This document shows, piece by piece, positions 7,429 to 15,597 of a stretch of DNA of 64,000 nucleotides. Under the pieces are notes generated by a model, which searched no databases, had not been told where the DNA came from, and was given only the letters and a program-made list of their open reading frames with translations. The translations under genes were made by a program, and so were the position numbers. Source of the stretch: Streptomyces dysideae. Lineage in GTDB: Bacteria > Actinomycetota > Actinomycetes > Streptomycetales > Streptomycetaceae. Where the stretch lies: positions 124,001 through 188,000 of the forward strand of contig NZ_KQ949095.1 of the NCBI RefSeq assembly GCF_001514305.1. The letters are read 5' to 3'. Numbering within the stretch: position 1 is the first letter of the stretch; each line of letters opens with the position of its first letter.

Positions 7429-8954
7429 CCGGCACCACCCTGCCCACCACCGAGGACCTGCGCGCCCGCGCCCGTGCGAGCCTGGACCGCATCGGCGTGA
7501 CCGTACCGGCAGGCGCCGACTTCCAGGCCCGTACGCCCATCACCGGCGAGGACCTCTTCGGCCTGACCGCCGCGACCGCCGCCGACACGGAGGAGGCCGT
7601 CACCGCCACCCGCGAGGCATTCCTCACCTGGCGCACCACACCGGCTCCCCGACGCGGCGAACTCGTCCGCCGGCTGGGCGAGTTGCTGCGCGACCACAAG
7701 AGCGACCTGGCCGACCTCATCACCATCGAGGCGGGCAAGATCCGTTCGGAGGCGCTCGGCGAGGTCCAGGAGATGATCGACATCTGTGACTTCGCGGTCG
7801 GCCTGTCCCGGCAGCTCTACGGCCGCACCATCGCCTCCGAGCGCCCCGGCCACCGCCTCGCCGAGACCTGGCACCCGCTCGGGGTCGTCGGCGTCATCTC
7901 CGCGTTCAACTTCCCCGCCGCCGTGTGGTCGTGGAACACCGCGGTGGCCCTGGCCTGCGGCGACACGGTCGTCTGGAAGCCCTCCGAGCTCACTCCGCTG
8001 ATCTCCCTGGCCTGCGACCGGCTCCTGGACCTGGCCGCCGAAGAGGTCGGCGCCCCCCGCGACGTGCACCGTCTCCTCCTCGGCGACCGCACCATCGGCG
8101 AGCGGCTCGTGGACGACCCGCGCGTCGCCCTTGTCAGCGCCACGGGCTCCACCCGCATGGGTCGCGAGGTCGGCCCCCGCGTCGCGGCCCGCTTCGGGCG
8201 CAGCCTGCTGGAACTCGGCGGCAACAACGCCGCCGTGGTCGCCCCCTCGGCCGATCTGGACCTCGCCGTGCAGGGCATCGTCTTCGCCGCCGCCGGTACC
8301 GCGGGCCAGCGCTGCACGACCCTGCGCCGCCTGATCGTCCACCGCGACATCGCGGACACGCTCGTCGCACGTCTGACGTCCGCGTACGCCAAACTCCCCA
8401 TTGGCGACCCGTTCGACGAGAACACCCTCGTCGGACCGCTGATCACCACTCAGTCCCTCGACGGCATGCAGGACGCCGTCGCCCGCGCGCAGGCGCAGGG
8501 CGGCAAGGTTCTCGTGGGCGGCGAGCGCCGTCTGGCCGACTCCGCACCCCGGGCCGCCTACGTCGAGCCGGTCATCGTCCGCGTCGACGAACAGACCGAC
8601 GTCGTCCGGGAGGAGACCTTCGCCCCCGTCCTCTACGTCCTGACCTACGACACGTTCGAGGAGGCCGTCGCGCTGCACAACGACGTCCCGCAGGGCCTGT
8701 CCTCCAGCATCTTCACCCGCGACCAGCAGGAGGCCGAGCGTTTCCTCTCCGCCGAGGGCTCCGACTGCGGCATCGCCAACGTCAACATCGGTACCTCCGG
8801 GGCGGAGATCGGCGGCGCCTTCGGCGGTGAGAAGGAGACCGGCGGCGGCCGCGAGTCCGGCTCCGACGCCTGGCGCGCCTACATGCGCCCGGCCACCAAC
8901 ACCATCAACTACTCCAGCCGGCTCGCCCTCGCCCAGAACGTCAGCTTCCTCTAG
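7425..8954 (+). CDS. amaB: ALDH7-type aldehyde dehydrogenase (2-aminoadipate 6-semialdehyde dehydrogenase-like)
   Basis: A 509-aa aldehyde dehydrogenase. FNFPAAVWSWN, the NAD-binding GSTRMG, the catalytic Glu in LELGGNNAAV and the nucleophile Cys in AGQRCTTLRRL are all present, and LGGNN with the FGGEKETGGGRESGSDAW tail is typical of ALDH7/AmaB. The reaction is semialdehyde + NAD+ to acid; 2-aminoadipate semialdehyde is the expected substrate beside HglS and a DAO oxidase. It overlaps hglS by 4 nt and is therefore co-translated. The operon ends in a perfect inverted repeat that contains its stop codon. Confidence 0.88.
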   Translation: MTGTTLPTTEDLRARARASLDRIGVTVPAGADFQARTPITGEDLFGLTAATAADTEEAVTATREAFLTWRTTPAPRRGELVRRLGELLRDHKSDLADLITIEAGKIRSEALGEVQEMIDICDFAVGLSRQLYGRTIASERPGHRLAETWHPLGVVGVISAFNFPAAVWSWNTAVALACGDTVVWKPSELTPLISLACDRLLDLAAEEVGAPRDVHRLLLGDRTIGERLVDDPRVALVSATGSTRMGREVGPRVAARFGRSLLELGGNNAAVVAPSADLDLAVQGIVFAAAGTAGQRCTTLRRLIVHRDIADTLVARLTSAYAKLPIGDPFDENTLVGPLITTQSLDGMQDAVARAQAQGGKVLVGGERRLADSAPRAAYVEPVIVRVDEQTDVVREETFAPVLYVLTYDTFEEAVALHNDVPQGLSSSIFTRDQQEAERFLSAEGSDCGIANVNIGTSGAEIGGAFGGEKETGGGRESGSDAWRAYMRPATNTINYSSRLALAQNVSFL

Positions 8955-8990
8955 ACCCGTACTTCGCGGCCCGCGAAGTACGGGTCTAGA
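8950..8990. terminator. Perfect 20-bp inverted repeat at operon end
   Basis: Arms 8950-8969 (TCTAGACCCGTACTTCGCGG) and 8971-8990 are exact reverse complements with one base between them. The aldehyde dehydrogenase stop codon lies in the left arm. There is no T-run, as is usual in Streptomyces. A terminator is the simplest reading; the symmetry would also suit a protein-binding site. Confidence 0.7.
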
Positions 8991-8997
8991 AGGCGGC

Positions 8998-9647
8998 GGT
9001 GGCAGCGAACTGGGGCGCTTCCTGCGCGCCGGCGCGCCCAGGTGACCACTGCGGAGGTGGGCCTGCCGGCCAGCAACGGACTGCGCCGCACGCCCGGGTT
9101 GCGCCGTGAGGAGGTGGCCTCCCTGGCCGGGGTCAGCAGTACGCGCCGCCCGGACGGACACCGGACCGTTGGCCGCCCCCAGCCGGGCCGTGTCGGAGGG
9201 TACGTTGCTGCTGCTGGAGAGCGTGCGGTCCCACCCCGCGATCGTGGTCAGCCGCGCCTATGACGTGCTCGCCCGGAACCCGGCCGGATCACGGCTGTTC
9301 GTCGGGATCGAGGACTGGCCGGCGGAACAGCGCAAGCTCGTTCGCTATTCCTTCCTCCATCCCGCCGCACGGGACCTCACCGACGACTGGGACAACCAGA
9401 TCCGTGACTGCGTGGCCCTCGTCCGCACCCTGGCCGGCACCGACCCCGATGCCCCCGACCTGGCCCGGCTCGAAGATGAACTCATCCTGCGGAGGCCGGA
9501 GTTCAACCACCTGTGGAAGCGCTGCGACGTGAAGGGGGCGCTGCTGCGGACGCAAGACCTTCCAGCACCCGCAGGTCGGCGACCTCACCGTCGCGCATCA
9601 GTCGATGCACAGCCGGCCGGACCGGACGGGGAATCGGTCGTGGCCTG
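8998..9647 (+). pseudogene. MmyB-like XRE regulator, decayed
   Basis: GSELGRFLRA, then (frame changed) VTTAEVGLP..RRTPGLRREEVASLAGVS, match the start of the MmyB-like HTH domain. The rest of the HTH is deleted. The ligand-binding half follows (VVSRAYDVLARNPAGSRLF...LARLEDELILRRPEFNHLWKRCDV), and a third frame gives RKTFQHPQVGDLTVAHQSMH. At least two frameshifts and one internal deletion are visible, so no functional product is expected. Confidence 0.8.
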
Positions 9648-9812
9648 AGCGACTCCCATGGCACCAGGGTGTGAGGGGCCCTGTCATTGCCCCGAACGCC
9701 ACTCCCTGGCACAGCCCGGTCTGCCACCGGAGCCGATAGGGCGCGAGGGTGGTTGTGGTCAGCGTCCCCAGCCTCGACGCCTGGCCGAGAAGCACTGAAG
9801 GGACAGGGATCC

Positions 9813-10139
9813 ATGAGGTACACCAAGCTGCGTGATCCGGGCGTTTCAAGGATCGGTCTGGGCGCGATGGGGATGTCCCACGGCTACACCGGCGCCGCGA
9901 CCGACGAGGCGGAGTCCCTTCGCACCATCGACCGGGCGCTGGGGCTGGGTGTCACATACATCGACACCGCCGAGATCTATGGCCCCTATACCAACGAGGA
10001 ACTGGTCGGCCGAGCACTGAAGGGCCGTCGCGATCAGGTCGTGGTGGCGACGAAGTTCGGCCTGATCTCTCATCCGGGGGTGGGGCCGGGAACGCCGGAC
10101 AGCAGCCCTGACCAGCGTGCCGCGGGCGCTGGAGGGTGA
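9813..10139 (+). pseudogene. Aldo/keto reductase, N-terminal fragment
   Basis: The first 80 or so residues are a clear AKR: RIGLGAMGMSHGYTGA, then YIDTAEIYGPYTNEELVGRAL with the catalytic Asp and Tyr, and VVVATKFGL with the Lys. After SHPGVGPG the reading degrades and stops at about 108 aa, against about 330 for the family. The ATG has an AAGGGACAGGGAT upstream. The barrel is incomplete, so this is taken as a truncated remnant. Confidence 0.75.
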
Positions 10140-10229
10140 AGGTGATGACCTCGACGGAGACCTCGACGAGCTGACGCCCACCCGTACCGCATGCGCAGAC
10201 GCCACAGTCATCGCCTGATCCTCCGGTGC

Positions 10230-11264
10230 TCAACTCACCGGCGTCGCCTCGCCCGACACGAGGTCGAGGGCGATGTCCACGATCATGTCCTCCTGCCCGC
10301 CGACCAGGCCCCGGCGGCCGACCTCCAGCAGGAGCGCGCGGGCGTCGACGCCGTAGCGTTCGGCGGCGATCTCGGCGTGGCGCAGGAAGGAGGAATAGAC
10401 GCCCGCGTAGCCGAGGGTGAGGGTCTCGCGGTCCACCTGGACCGGGCGGTCGCGCAGTGGTCGTACCAGGTCGTCGGCGGCGTCCTGGAGGGCGAGCAGA
10501 TCGCAACCGTGCTTCCAGTCCTGCAGGTCGGCCACGGCGACGAAGGCCTCGATGGGACAGTTGCCCGCGCCCGCGCCCTGCCCGGCGAGGGACGCGTCGA
10601 CCCGTGTGACGCCCTCCTCCACCGCGACGACGCTGTTCGCGACCGACAGCGACAGGTTCTCGTGCGCGTGCACGCCGATCTCGGTGGCAGGGTCGAGGAC
10701 GTCGCGGTAGGCGCGGACGCGCTCGCTCATGCCGTCCATGGTGAGTCGGCCGCCGGAGTCGGTGACGTACACGCAGTGGGCGCCGTAGGACTCCATCAGC
10801 CGGGCCTGGGCGGCGAGTTCGGCGGCCGGGGCCATGTGGCTCATCATCAGGAAGCCGGAGACGTCCATGCCGAGGTCGCGGGCCTTGGCGATGTGCTGGG
10901 CGGAGATGTCGGCCTCGGTGCAGTGGGTGGCGATGCGGACCGAGCGGACGCCCAGGGCGTGGGCGCGTTCGAGTTCGGCGATGGTGCCGATGCCGGGCAG
11001 CAGGAGCGTGGTCAGGACCGCGCTCTCGATCGCGTCCGCCGCGGCCTCGATCCATTCCCAGTCGCTGTGGCTGCCGGGGCCGTAGTTGAGGGACCCGCCT
11101 GCCAGGCCGTCGCCGTGCGCGACCTCGATGGCGTCGACGCCGGCCGCGTCGAGGGCGGCAGCGACACGGGCCACGTCGGCGGGGTCGATGCGGTGCCGGA
11201 TGGCGTGCATGCCGTCGCGGAGGGTGACGTCCTGGATGTACAGCCGGCGGTCGGTGTGGGTCAT
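10230..11264 (-). CDS. mhpE: 4-hydroxy-2-oxovalerate aldolase (MhpE/DmpG type)
   Basis: A 344-aa class II aldolase. The metal/substrate motif IQDVTLRDGMHAIRH is at the N-terminus and HAHENLSLSVAN in the middle, as in DmpG. It cleaves 4-hydroxy-2-oxovalerate to pyruvate and acetaldehyde, and channels acetaldehyde to the adjacent acylating dehydrogenase. Its start overlaps the stop of that gene by 4 nt, consistent with a tight 1:1 complex. It is the last gene of the aromatic cluster. Confidence 0.93.
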   Translation of the reverse strand: MTHTDRRLYIQDVTLRDGMHAIRHRIDPADVARVAAALDAAGVDAIEVAHGDGLAGGSLNYGPGSHSDWEWIEAAADAIESAVLTTLLLPGIGTIAELERAHALGVRSVRIATHCTEADISAQHIAKARDLGMDVSGFLMMSHMAPAAELAAQARLMESYGAHCVYVTDSGGRLTMDGMSERVRAYRDVLDPATEIGVHAHENLSLSVANSVVAVEEGVTRVDASLAGQGAGAGNCPIEAFVAVADLQDWKHGCDLLALQDAADDLVRPLRDRPVQVDRETLTLGYAGVYSSFLRHAEIAAERYGVDARALLLEVGRRGLVGGQEDMIVDIALDLVSGEATPVS

Positions 11265-12208
11265 CGGTTGGCCTCCGCGAGCGACTCGGCGACCCGCAGG
11301 GCGGCCGAGGTCATGATGTCGAGGTTCCCGGCGTAGGCCGGCAGGTAGTGGGCGGCGCCCTCGACTTCGAGGAAGACCGAGACCCGGGTGGTGACCGGGC
11401 CGGTGCCCGCCGGGACGAGGGTGTGTACCGGTTCGTCGGGTGATACGGGCGTGAACTGCACCTCCTGCTTGAGCCGGTAGCCCGGCACGTAGGCGGCGAC
11501 CCGCTCGGCCATCTCCTTCACGGAGGTCCGCACGGCGTCCTGGTCGACGTCGCCGGTGAGGCAGAAGACGGTGTCCCGCATGATCAGCGGGGGTTCGGCC
11601 GGGTTGAGGACGATGATCGCCTTGCCGCGCGCGGCGCCTCCGACGTTCTCGATGGCGTGGGAGGTGGTCTCGGTGAACTCGTCGATGTTGGCGCGGGTGC
11701 CGGGGCCGGCCGACTTCGAGGCGATGGATGCCACGATCTCCGCGTAGTGCACCGGAGTCACCGCCGACACGGCCGCGACCATGGGGATGGTGGCCTGACC
11801 GCCGCAGGTGACCATGTTGAGGTTGTCCGCTTCGAGGTGCTCGTCGAGGTTGACCGGCGGGACGACGAACGGGCCGATGGCCGCGGGCGTGAGGTCGACG
11901 ATCTTCTTGCCGTACGGAGCCAGCCGGGCGGCGTTCGCGCGATGGGCCCCGGCCGAGGTCGCGTCGAAGACGATGGCGATGTCGTCGAAGTGCGGCATGG
12001 CGATCAGGCCGTCGACGCCCTCGTGGGTCGTCGGGACGTTCAGCCGGGCGGCACGGGCGAGTCCGTCGGAGTCGGGGGCGATGCCGACCATCGCGCCCAT
12101 CTCCAGGGTGTCGGACAGACGCAGGATCTTGATCATCAGGTCGGTGCCGATGTTGCCGGAACCGATGACGGCGACCTTGGTCTTACGGGGGGTCATGGGG
12201 GCAGTCAT
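11261..12208 (-). CDS. mhpF: Acetaldehyde dehydrogenase, acylating (MhpF/DmpF type)
   Basis: A 315-aa NAD-dependent CoA-acylating dehydrogenase. The N-terminal Rossmann motif GSGNIGTDLMIKIL and the catalytic Cys in MVTCGGQATIPMV are present, and the length is normal. It converts acetaldehyde + CoA + NAD+ to acetyl-CoA in complex with the aldolase encoded next. ATGA overlaps occur with genes on both sides. Confidence 0.93.
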   Translation of the reverse strand: MTAPMTPRKTKVAVIGSGNIGTDLMIKILRLSDTLEMGAMVGIAPDSDGLARAARLNVPTTHEGVDGLIAMPHFDDIAIVFDATSAGAHRANAARLAPYGKKIVDLTPAAIGPFVVPPVNLDEHLEADNLNMVTCGGQATIPMVAAVSAVTPVHYAEIVASIASKSAGPGTRANIDEFTETTSHAIENVGGAARGKAIIVLNPAEPPLIMRDTVFCLTGDVDQDAVRTSVKEMAERVAAYVPGYRLKQEVQFTPVSPDEPVHTLVPAGTGPVTTRVSVFLEVEGAAHYLPAYAGNLDIMTSAALRVAESLAEANR

Positions 12209-13002
12209 GCGTCCCTCTTCTCGGAGAACACGGCCGTGACCTCGCCCAGCGCACCGATCTCGGCGCGGATCCGGGTGCCGGGCGGGGCCGGGACCATCGG
12301 GCCCAGGGCACCCGAGAGCACGATCTGGCCGGCCCGCAGGGGTTCGCCGTACGACCGTGCCGTGCGCGCCAGCCAGGCGAGCGCGGTGAGCGGGTCGCCG
12401 AGACAGGCGGCGCCACTGCCCTCGGAGACCAGTTCGTCGCCGGCGTACATCCGCATGGGTGTCTCGCGGGGCTCGAACTCGTCGAGGGTGAGCCGGTGTT
12501 CGGCCAGGACGAAGAGCCCGCTGGAGGCGTTGTCGGCGATCGTGTCGGTGATGGTGATGTCCCAGGCGGCGATGCGGCTGTCGACGATCTCGATGGCCGC
12601 GACGGCGTAGTCCACGGCGGCGCGGATCCGGGCCTCGGAGAGGTCCTCGTCGGCCAAGTCCTCCTTCAACACGAAGGCGATCTCCGCCTCGGCCTTCGGC
12701 TGGAGCAGCCGTTCCGAGGGCACCTCCGCCGCCCCCGACACGTCCATGTCGGCGAACAGCACGCCGAAGTCGGGCTGGTCGACGCCCAGTTGGCGCTGTA
12801 CGGCGGGGGACGTCAGCCCGATCTTACGGCCGACGACGACCGCGCCGTCGGCCAGCCTGCGCCGGGTCAGCTCCTGCTGAACGGCGTAGGCGGCGGCGAT
12901 GTCCTGGGTGCCGAGCAGGTCGCGGACCGGTACGACGGGCGTTCCCGTCTCCGCGGCACCGGCGAGTCGGGCGGCCGCCCGCGCAACTGTCGTGTGTGTC
13001 AT
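12205..13002 (-). CDS. mhpD: 2-keto-4-pentenoate hydratase (MhpD type)
   Basis: A 265-aa fumarylacetoacetase-like hydratase. VGRKIGLTSPAVQRQLGVDQPDFGVLF and the acidic metal site in KAEAEIAFVL are typical. It hydrates 2-hydroxypenta-2,4-dienoate to 4-hydroxy-2-oxovalerate. The start at 13002 is chosen because it lies 2 nt after the stop of the extradiol dioxygenase; the longer open frame overlaps that gene. Confidence 0.92.
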   Translation of the reverse strand: MTHTTVARAAARLAGAAETGTPVVPVRDLLGTQDIAAAYAVQQELTRRRLADGAVVVGRKIGLTSPAVQRQLGVDQPDFGVLFADMDVSGAAEVPSERLLQPKAEAEIAFVLKEDLADEDLSEARIRAAVDYAVAAIEIVDSRIAAWDITITDTIADNASSGLFVLAEHRLTLDEFEPRETPMRMYAGDELVSEGSGAACLGDPLTALAWLARTARSYGEPLRAGQIVLSGALGPMVPAPPGTRIRAEIGALGEVTAVFSEKRDA

Positions 13003-13004
13003 GG

Positions 13005-13949
13005 CTAAGCCTGTCCTCGTGCGGTGGCCACGGCGAACCCGGCGATCCAGGCCGGGATCGCCTCGTAGAAACGGGATGTCATCTCGTACGGCCCCGAAGC
13101 CGCCGCAAGCGAGGCGAAGGCCGCGATCCATGCCCGGACTTCGTGCGCGGAGCCGCCGCCTTCCCGGGCCATGTCCTCGACGCTCCAGGAGTCGAACTCC
13201 GCCAGCTCCTCCTTCTCCAGGTGGTCGAGGAGCCGGTGGTCCCAGTCGGGGTTGATCGGGATCATCGCGGTCGAACCGGCGGCGTAGTCGCGCCCCGCCT
13301 GCACGACCCGCTCCTCTCCCCGGGCCCGCTGCTCGGGCGTCGGCGGCCGGCCCTCGATCAGCGCGTCGGCGACCCGGGGCGGTGCCCCGTCCAGTACCGG
13401 CACCGGTGGGTCGTGGGAGAGGCCGCCGGAGGCGAGGAACAGCACCCGGCGGTCGAGTTCCGCGGCGGCCTCCCCGACCGCCGTGCCCAGGGCCCTGATA
13501 CGGCTGACCGGGCCGAGCGGGGTGGCCACTCCGTTGACGAAGACGGGCACCACGGGCACCTGGTCGATGCCGCCGAAGAGCACTTCGAGGGGCTGGGCGA
13601 AGCCGTGGTCGACGGTCATCCGGGCCGAGACGGTCAGGTCGACGCCACGGTCGAGGACGCCCTGGGCCAGCGCCTTCGCGGCGGCGGTGTCGACCGACAG
13701 CGGGCCGGCGGCCGTACCGAAGTCGCCCACCGCGTGCGCCTCGGTGGCCAGGCAGAAGGGCGGCATCTCCTTGCAGAAGAAGCCGTTGTAGTGGTCGGGG
13801 GCGTAGAGGACGACCAGTTCGGGGTCGTAGGCGCGGACGAACTCCCGGGCGCCCGCGACGGCTTCGGCGACCCGGGCCAGGACGTCCGGTGCCGGGTCGT
13901 TCTTGCCGATCAGGGGCGAGTGGGACAGCCCGACGGCGGCTGCGGTCAT
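13005..13949 (-). CDS. mhpB: Class III extradiol dioxygenase (2,3-dihydroxyphenylpropionate 1,2-dioxygenase, MhpB type)
   Basis: A 314-aa LigB-fold dioxygenase. Family landmarks are VGLSHSPLIGKNDP, YAPDHYNGFF, RMTVDHGFAQPLEVLFGG and ASGGLSHDPPVP, with conserved His residues for Fe(II). It opens a 2,3-dihydroxyphenylpropionate-type catechol by meta cleavage. It sits between the zinc-type dehydrogenase (11 nt) and the hydratase (2 nt). The MhpB family, rather than the BphC vicinal-chelate family, points to a propionate- or cinnamate-type side chain. Confidence 0.9.
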   Translation of the reverse strand: MTAAAVGLSHSPLIGKNDPAPDVLARVAEAVAGAREFVRAYDPELVVLYAPDHYNGFFCKEMPPFCLATEAHAVGDFGTAAGPLSVDTAAAKALAQGVLDRGVDLTVSARMTVDHGFAQPLEVLFGGIDQVPVVPVFVNGVATPLGPVSRIRALGTAVGEAAAELDRRVLFLASGGLSHDPPVPVLDGAPPRVADALIEGRPPTPEQRARGEERVVQAGRDYAAGSTAMIPINPDWDHRLLDHLEKEELAEFDSWSVEDMAREGGGSAHEVRAWIAAFASLAAASGPYEMTSRFYEAIPAWIAGFAVATARGQA

Positions 13950-13960
13950 GGTGGGGGTCC

Positions 13961-14947
13961 TTACTGCTGAGGAGCCGGCGGGTGGATGACGACCTTGCCG
14001 GTGAGGCCGCCGTCGATCATGAGCTGGAAGCCCTTGTGGATGTCCGTGAGCGGGAGCGCCCGGTCGATCACCGGGCGCACGCCGGTGGCCTCCAGCAGTC
14101 GTAGCATCGCGACCAGCTCGGCGCGGGTGCAGCCGGTGGAGCCGAGGATGCGCTGCTGGAGGTAGAAGACGCGGCCCAGGTCGGCGGGCGGGTTGGTGCC
14201 GCTGGTGGCTCCGGCGATCACGACCGTGCCGCCGGGGCGCAGTGACTTCAGCGAGTGCGACCAGGTCGCCTCGCCGACCGTCTCGATGACGACGTCGACC
14301 TTCTCGGGCAGCCGCTCGCCGGTGGGTACGGCGGCCCGGGCGCCCCAGTTGAGGGCCTCGGCGCGCTTGTCCGCGCTGCGGCTGGTGGCGTAGACGACGG
14401 CGCCCGCGGCCACCGCGAGCTTGATCGCGGCGGAGGCGACACCGCCGCCGGCGCCCTGCACCAGGACCCGGTCACCGGCGGTGATCCGGGCCTGGGTGAA
14501 CAGCATGCGGTAGGCCGTGGTCCAGGCGACCGGCAGACAGGCGGCCTCGTCGAACGACAGCCACGCGGGCTTGGGGACCAGGTTGCGGGTCGGCACCGTG
14601 ACGTACTCCGCGAAGGCACCGTCGTGCTGCTCGGACAGCAGCGCCCGGTTCGGGTCCAGCGTCTCGTCGCCGCGGCCGGCGTCCGGGTCGCCGAGCACCG
14701 GGTGGACGATCACCTCGTTGCCGTCCTCGTCGTATCCGGCGGCGTCACAGCCGAGGACGATCGGGAGCCGCTCGGGAGGGTGGCCGACGCCCCGCAGGGT
14801 CCACAGGTCGTGCATGTTGAGTGAGGAGGCCACGACACGGACCCGGCACCAGCCGGGCTTCGGTGCGGGCTCCGGTACGTCGTCGCGCAGCGCGAGCCCG
14901 GAGAGGGGGTCGGTGGCGCTCTGGGAGATGGCGATAGCGGCAAGCAC
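13961..14947 (-). CDS. Zinc-binding dehydrogenase / quinone-oxidoreductase-like MDR protein
   Basis: About 328 aa from the GTG at 14947; the upstream SD is weak, so the start is uncertain. It has a GroES-like N-terminal domain (residues 15-130) and a Rossmann domain with VLVQGAGGGVASAAIKLA. The zinc ligands of classical alcohol dehydrogenases are not evident (LGCDAAGYDEDG replaces the GHE motif), so it is closer to NADPH quinone/enoyl reductases. It leads the second half of the catabolic operon, after a 163-bp gap with a hairpin. A role on an unsaturated side chain or an aldehyde is speculative. Confidence 0.8.
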   Translation of the reverse strand: MLAAIAISQSATDPLSGLALRDDVPEPAPKPGWCRVRVVASSLNMHDLWTLRGVGHPPERLPIVLGCDAAGYDEDGNEVIVHPVLGDPDAGRGDETLDPNRALLSEQHDGAFAEYVTVPTRNLVPKPAWLSFDEAACLPVAWTTAYRMLFTQARITAGDRVLVQGAGGGVASAAIKLAVAAGAVVYATSRSADKRAEALNWGARAAVPTGERLPEKVDVVIETVGEATWSHSLKSLRPGGTVVIAGATSGTNPPADLGRVFYLQQRILGSTGCTRAELVAMLRLLEATGVRPVIDRALPLTDIHKGFQLMIDGGLTGKVVIHPPAPQQ

Positions 14948-15052
14948 GAGATCAAGGTGACGGCGGCATGCTGCCGGGCTCCAGCCTGTGTGCCGCTGTG
15001 CAGCACGGGGGCCGTTGTTTCGGGGGCTGCGCCCCTTTCGGGGCGAACGCCG

Positions 15053-15092
15053 ATGGCCGACGGCCAGGTCTCGTACCTGTGCCGTCGGCCAT
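15053..15092 (-). terminator. Hairpin between the two halves of the aromatic cluster
   Basis: ATGGCCGACGGC (15053-15064) pairs with GCCGTCGGCCAT (15081-15092), with a nested CAGGT/ACCTG, giving a stem of about 17 bp. It lies just after the GNAT-like gene on the minus strand, so it can terminate or attenuate the upper operon. A GC-rich repeat fragment (GGGGGCTGCGCCCC) is adjacent at about 15023-15036. Confidence 0.6.
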
Positions 15093-15110
15093 TGTGGAGG
15101 GGAACTGGGC

Positions 15111-15590
15111 TCAGTGAGGCATGTCGTCCAAGGCCGTAGGGAGGTCGGCGAGCCAGGACGGTTCCGCCGTGAACAGGACGACGCTGCCGGCCGGCAGATC
15201 CGCCTCTGCCACCCGGCGGAAGCCGCCCGCCTCGAAGGCGGCCTGGGTGGCAGTGTCGTCCTCAGGCGGTGCGGCGACCACACGGCGGCAGTTCGGGTCG
15301 GCGGCGAACAGGGCGGGGACGAGGTCGTTCAGCAGCCGACCGGCCGTGTTCTCCGCGTCCTGGACCAGGACCAGCCCAACGGCGATGTCGTACGCGCCGT
15401 ACGGATAGCACGCACGCAACGGATGGTGTTGTACGCGGTACAGCCGCAGCTCGACCGGTGTGCCGCCGCCGCGCGGGGCGACGGCGTACGCGTGGACGCC
15501 GTGACCGGCGTCGACGAGTGGGCGCAGCGTCCAGCCGTCGCCGAGGGCGGGCTCGGGCGGCGGCTGCACGTCGGGGAATGTGGTCGTCAT
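15111..15590 (-). CDS. Small protein of the aromatic cluster, GNAT acyltransferase-like
   Basis: A 159-aa protein whose C-terminal half (CRRVVAAPPEDDTATQAAFEAGGFRRVAEADLPAG) looks like the CoA-binding and last-strand part of a GNAT fold. The start is the ATG at 15590, 7 nt after the acyl-CoA ligase stop, so it is co-transcribed with it. I do not recognise the subfamily. A job in acyl transfer or ligase regulation is possible but not shown. Confidence 0.6.
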   Translation of the reverse strand: MTTTFPDVQPPPEPALGDGWTLRPLVDAGHGVHAYAVAPRGGGTPVELRLYRVQHHPLRACYPYGAYDIAVGLVLVQDAENTAGRLLNDLVPALFAADPNCRRVVAAPPEDDTATQAAFEAGGFRRVAEADLPAGSVVLFTAEPSWLADLPTALDDMPH

Positions 15591-15597
15591 GACGGGC

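Noticed and set aside
7341..9161. Open minus-strand frame of about 600 codons opposite the aldehyde dehydrogenase
   Set aside because: Low-complexity Gly/Ala/Arg/Asp translation with no motifs, antisense to an intact ALDH7 gene.
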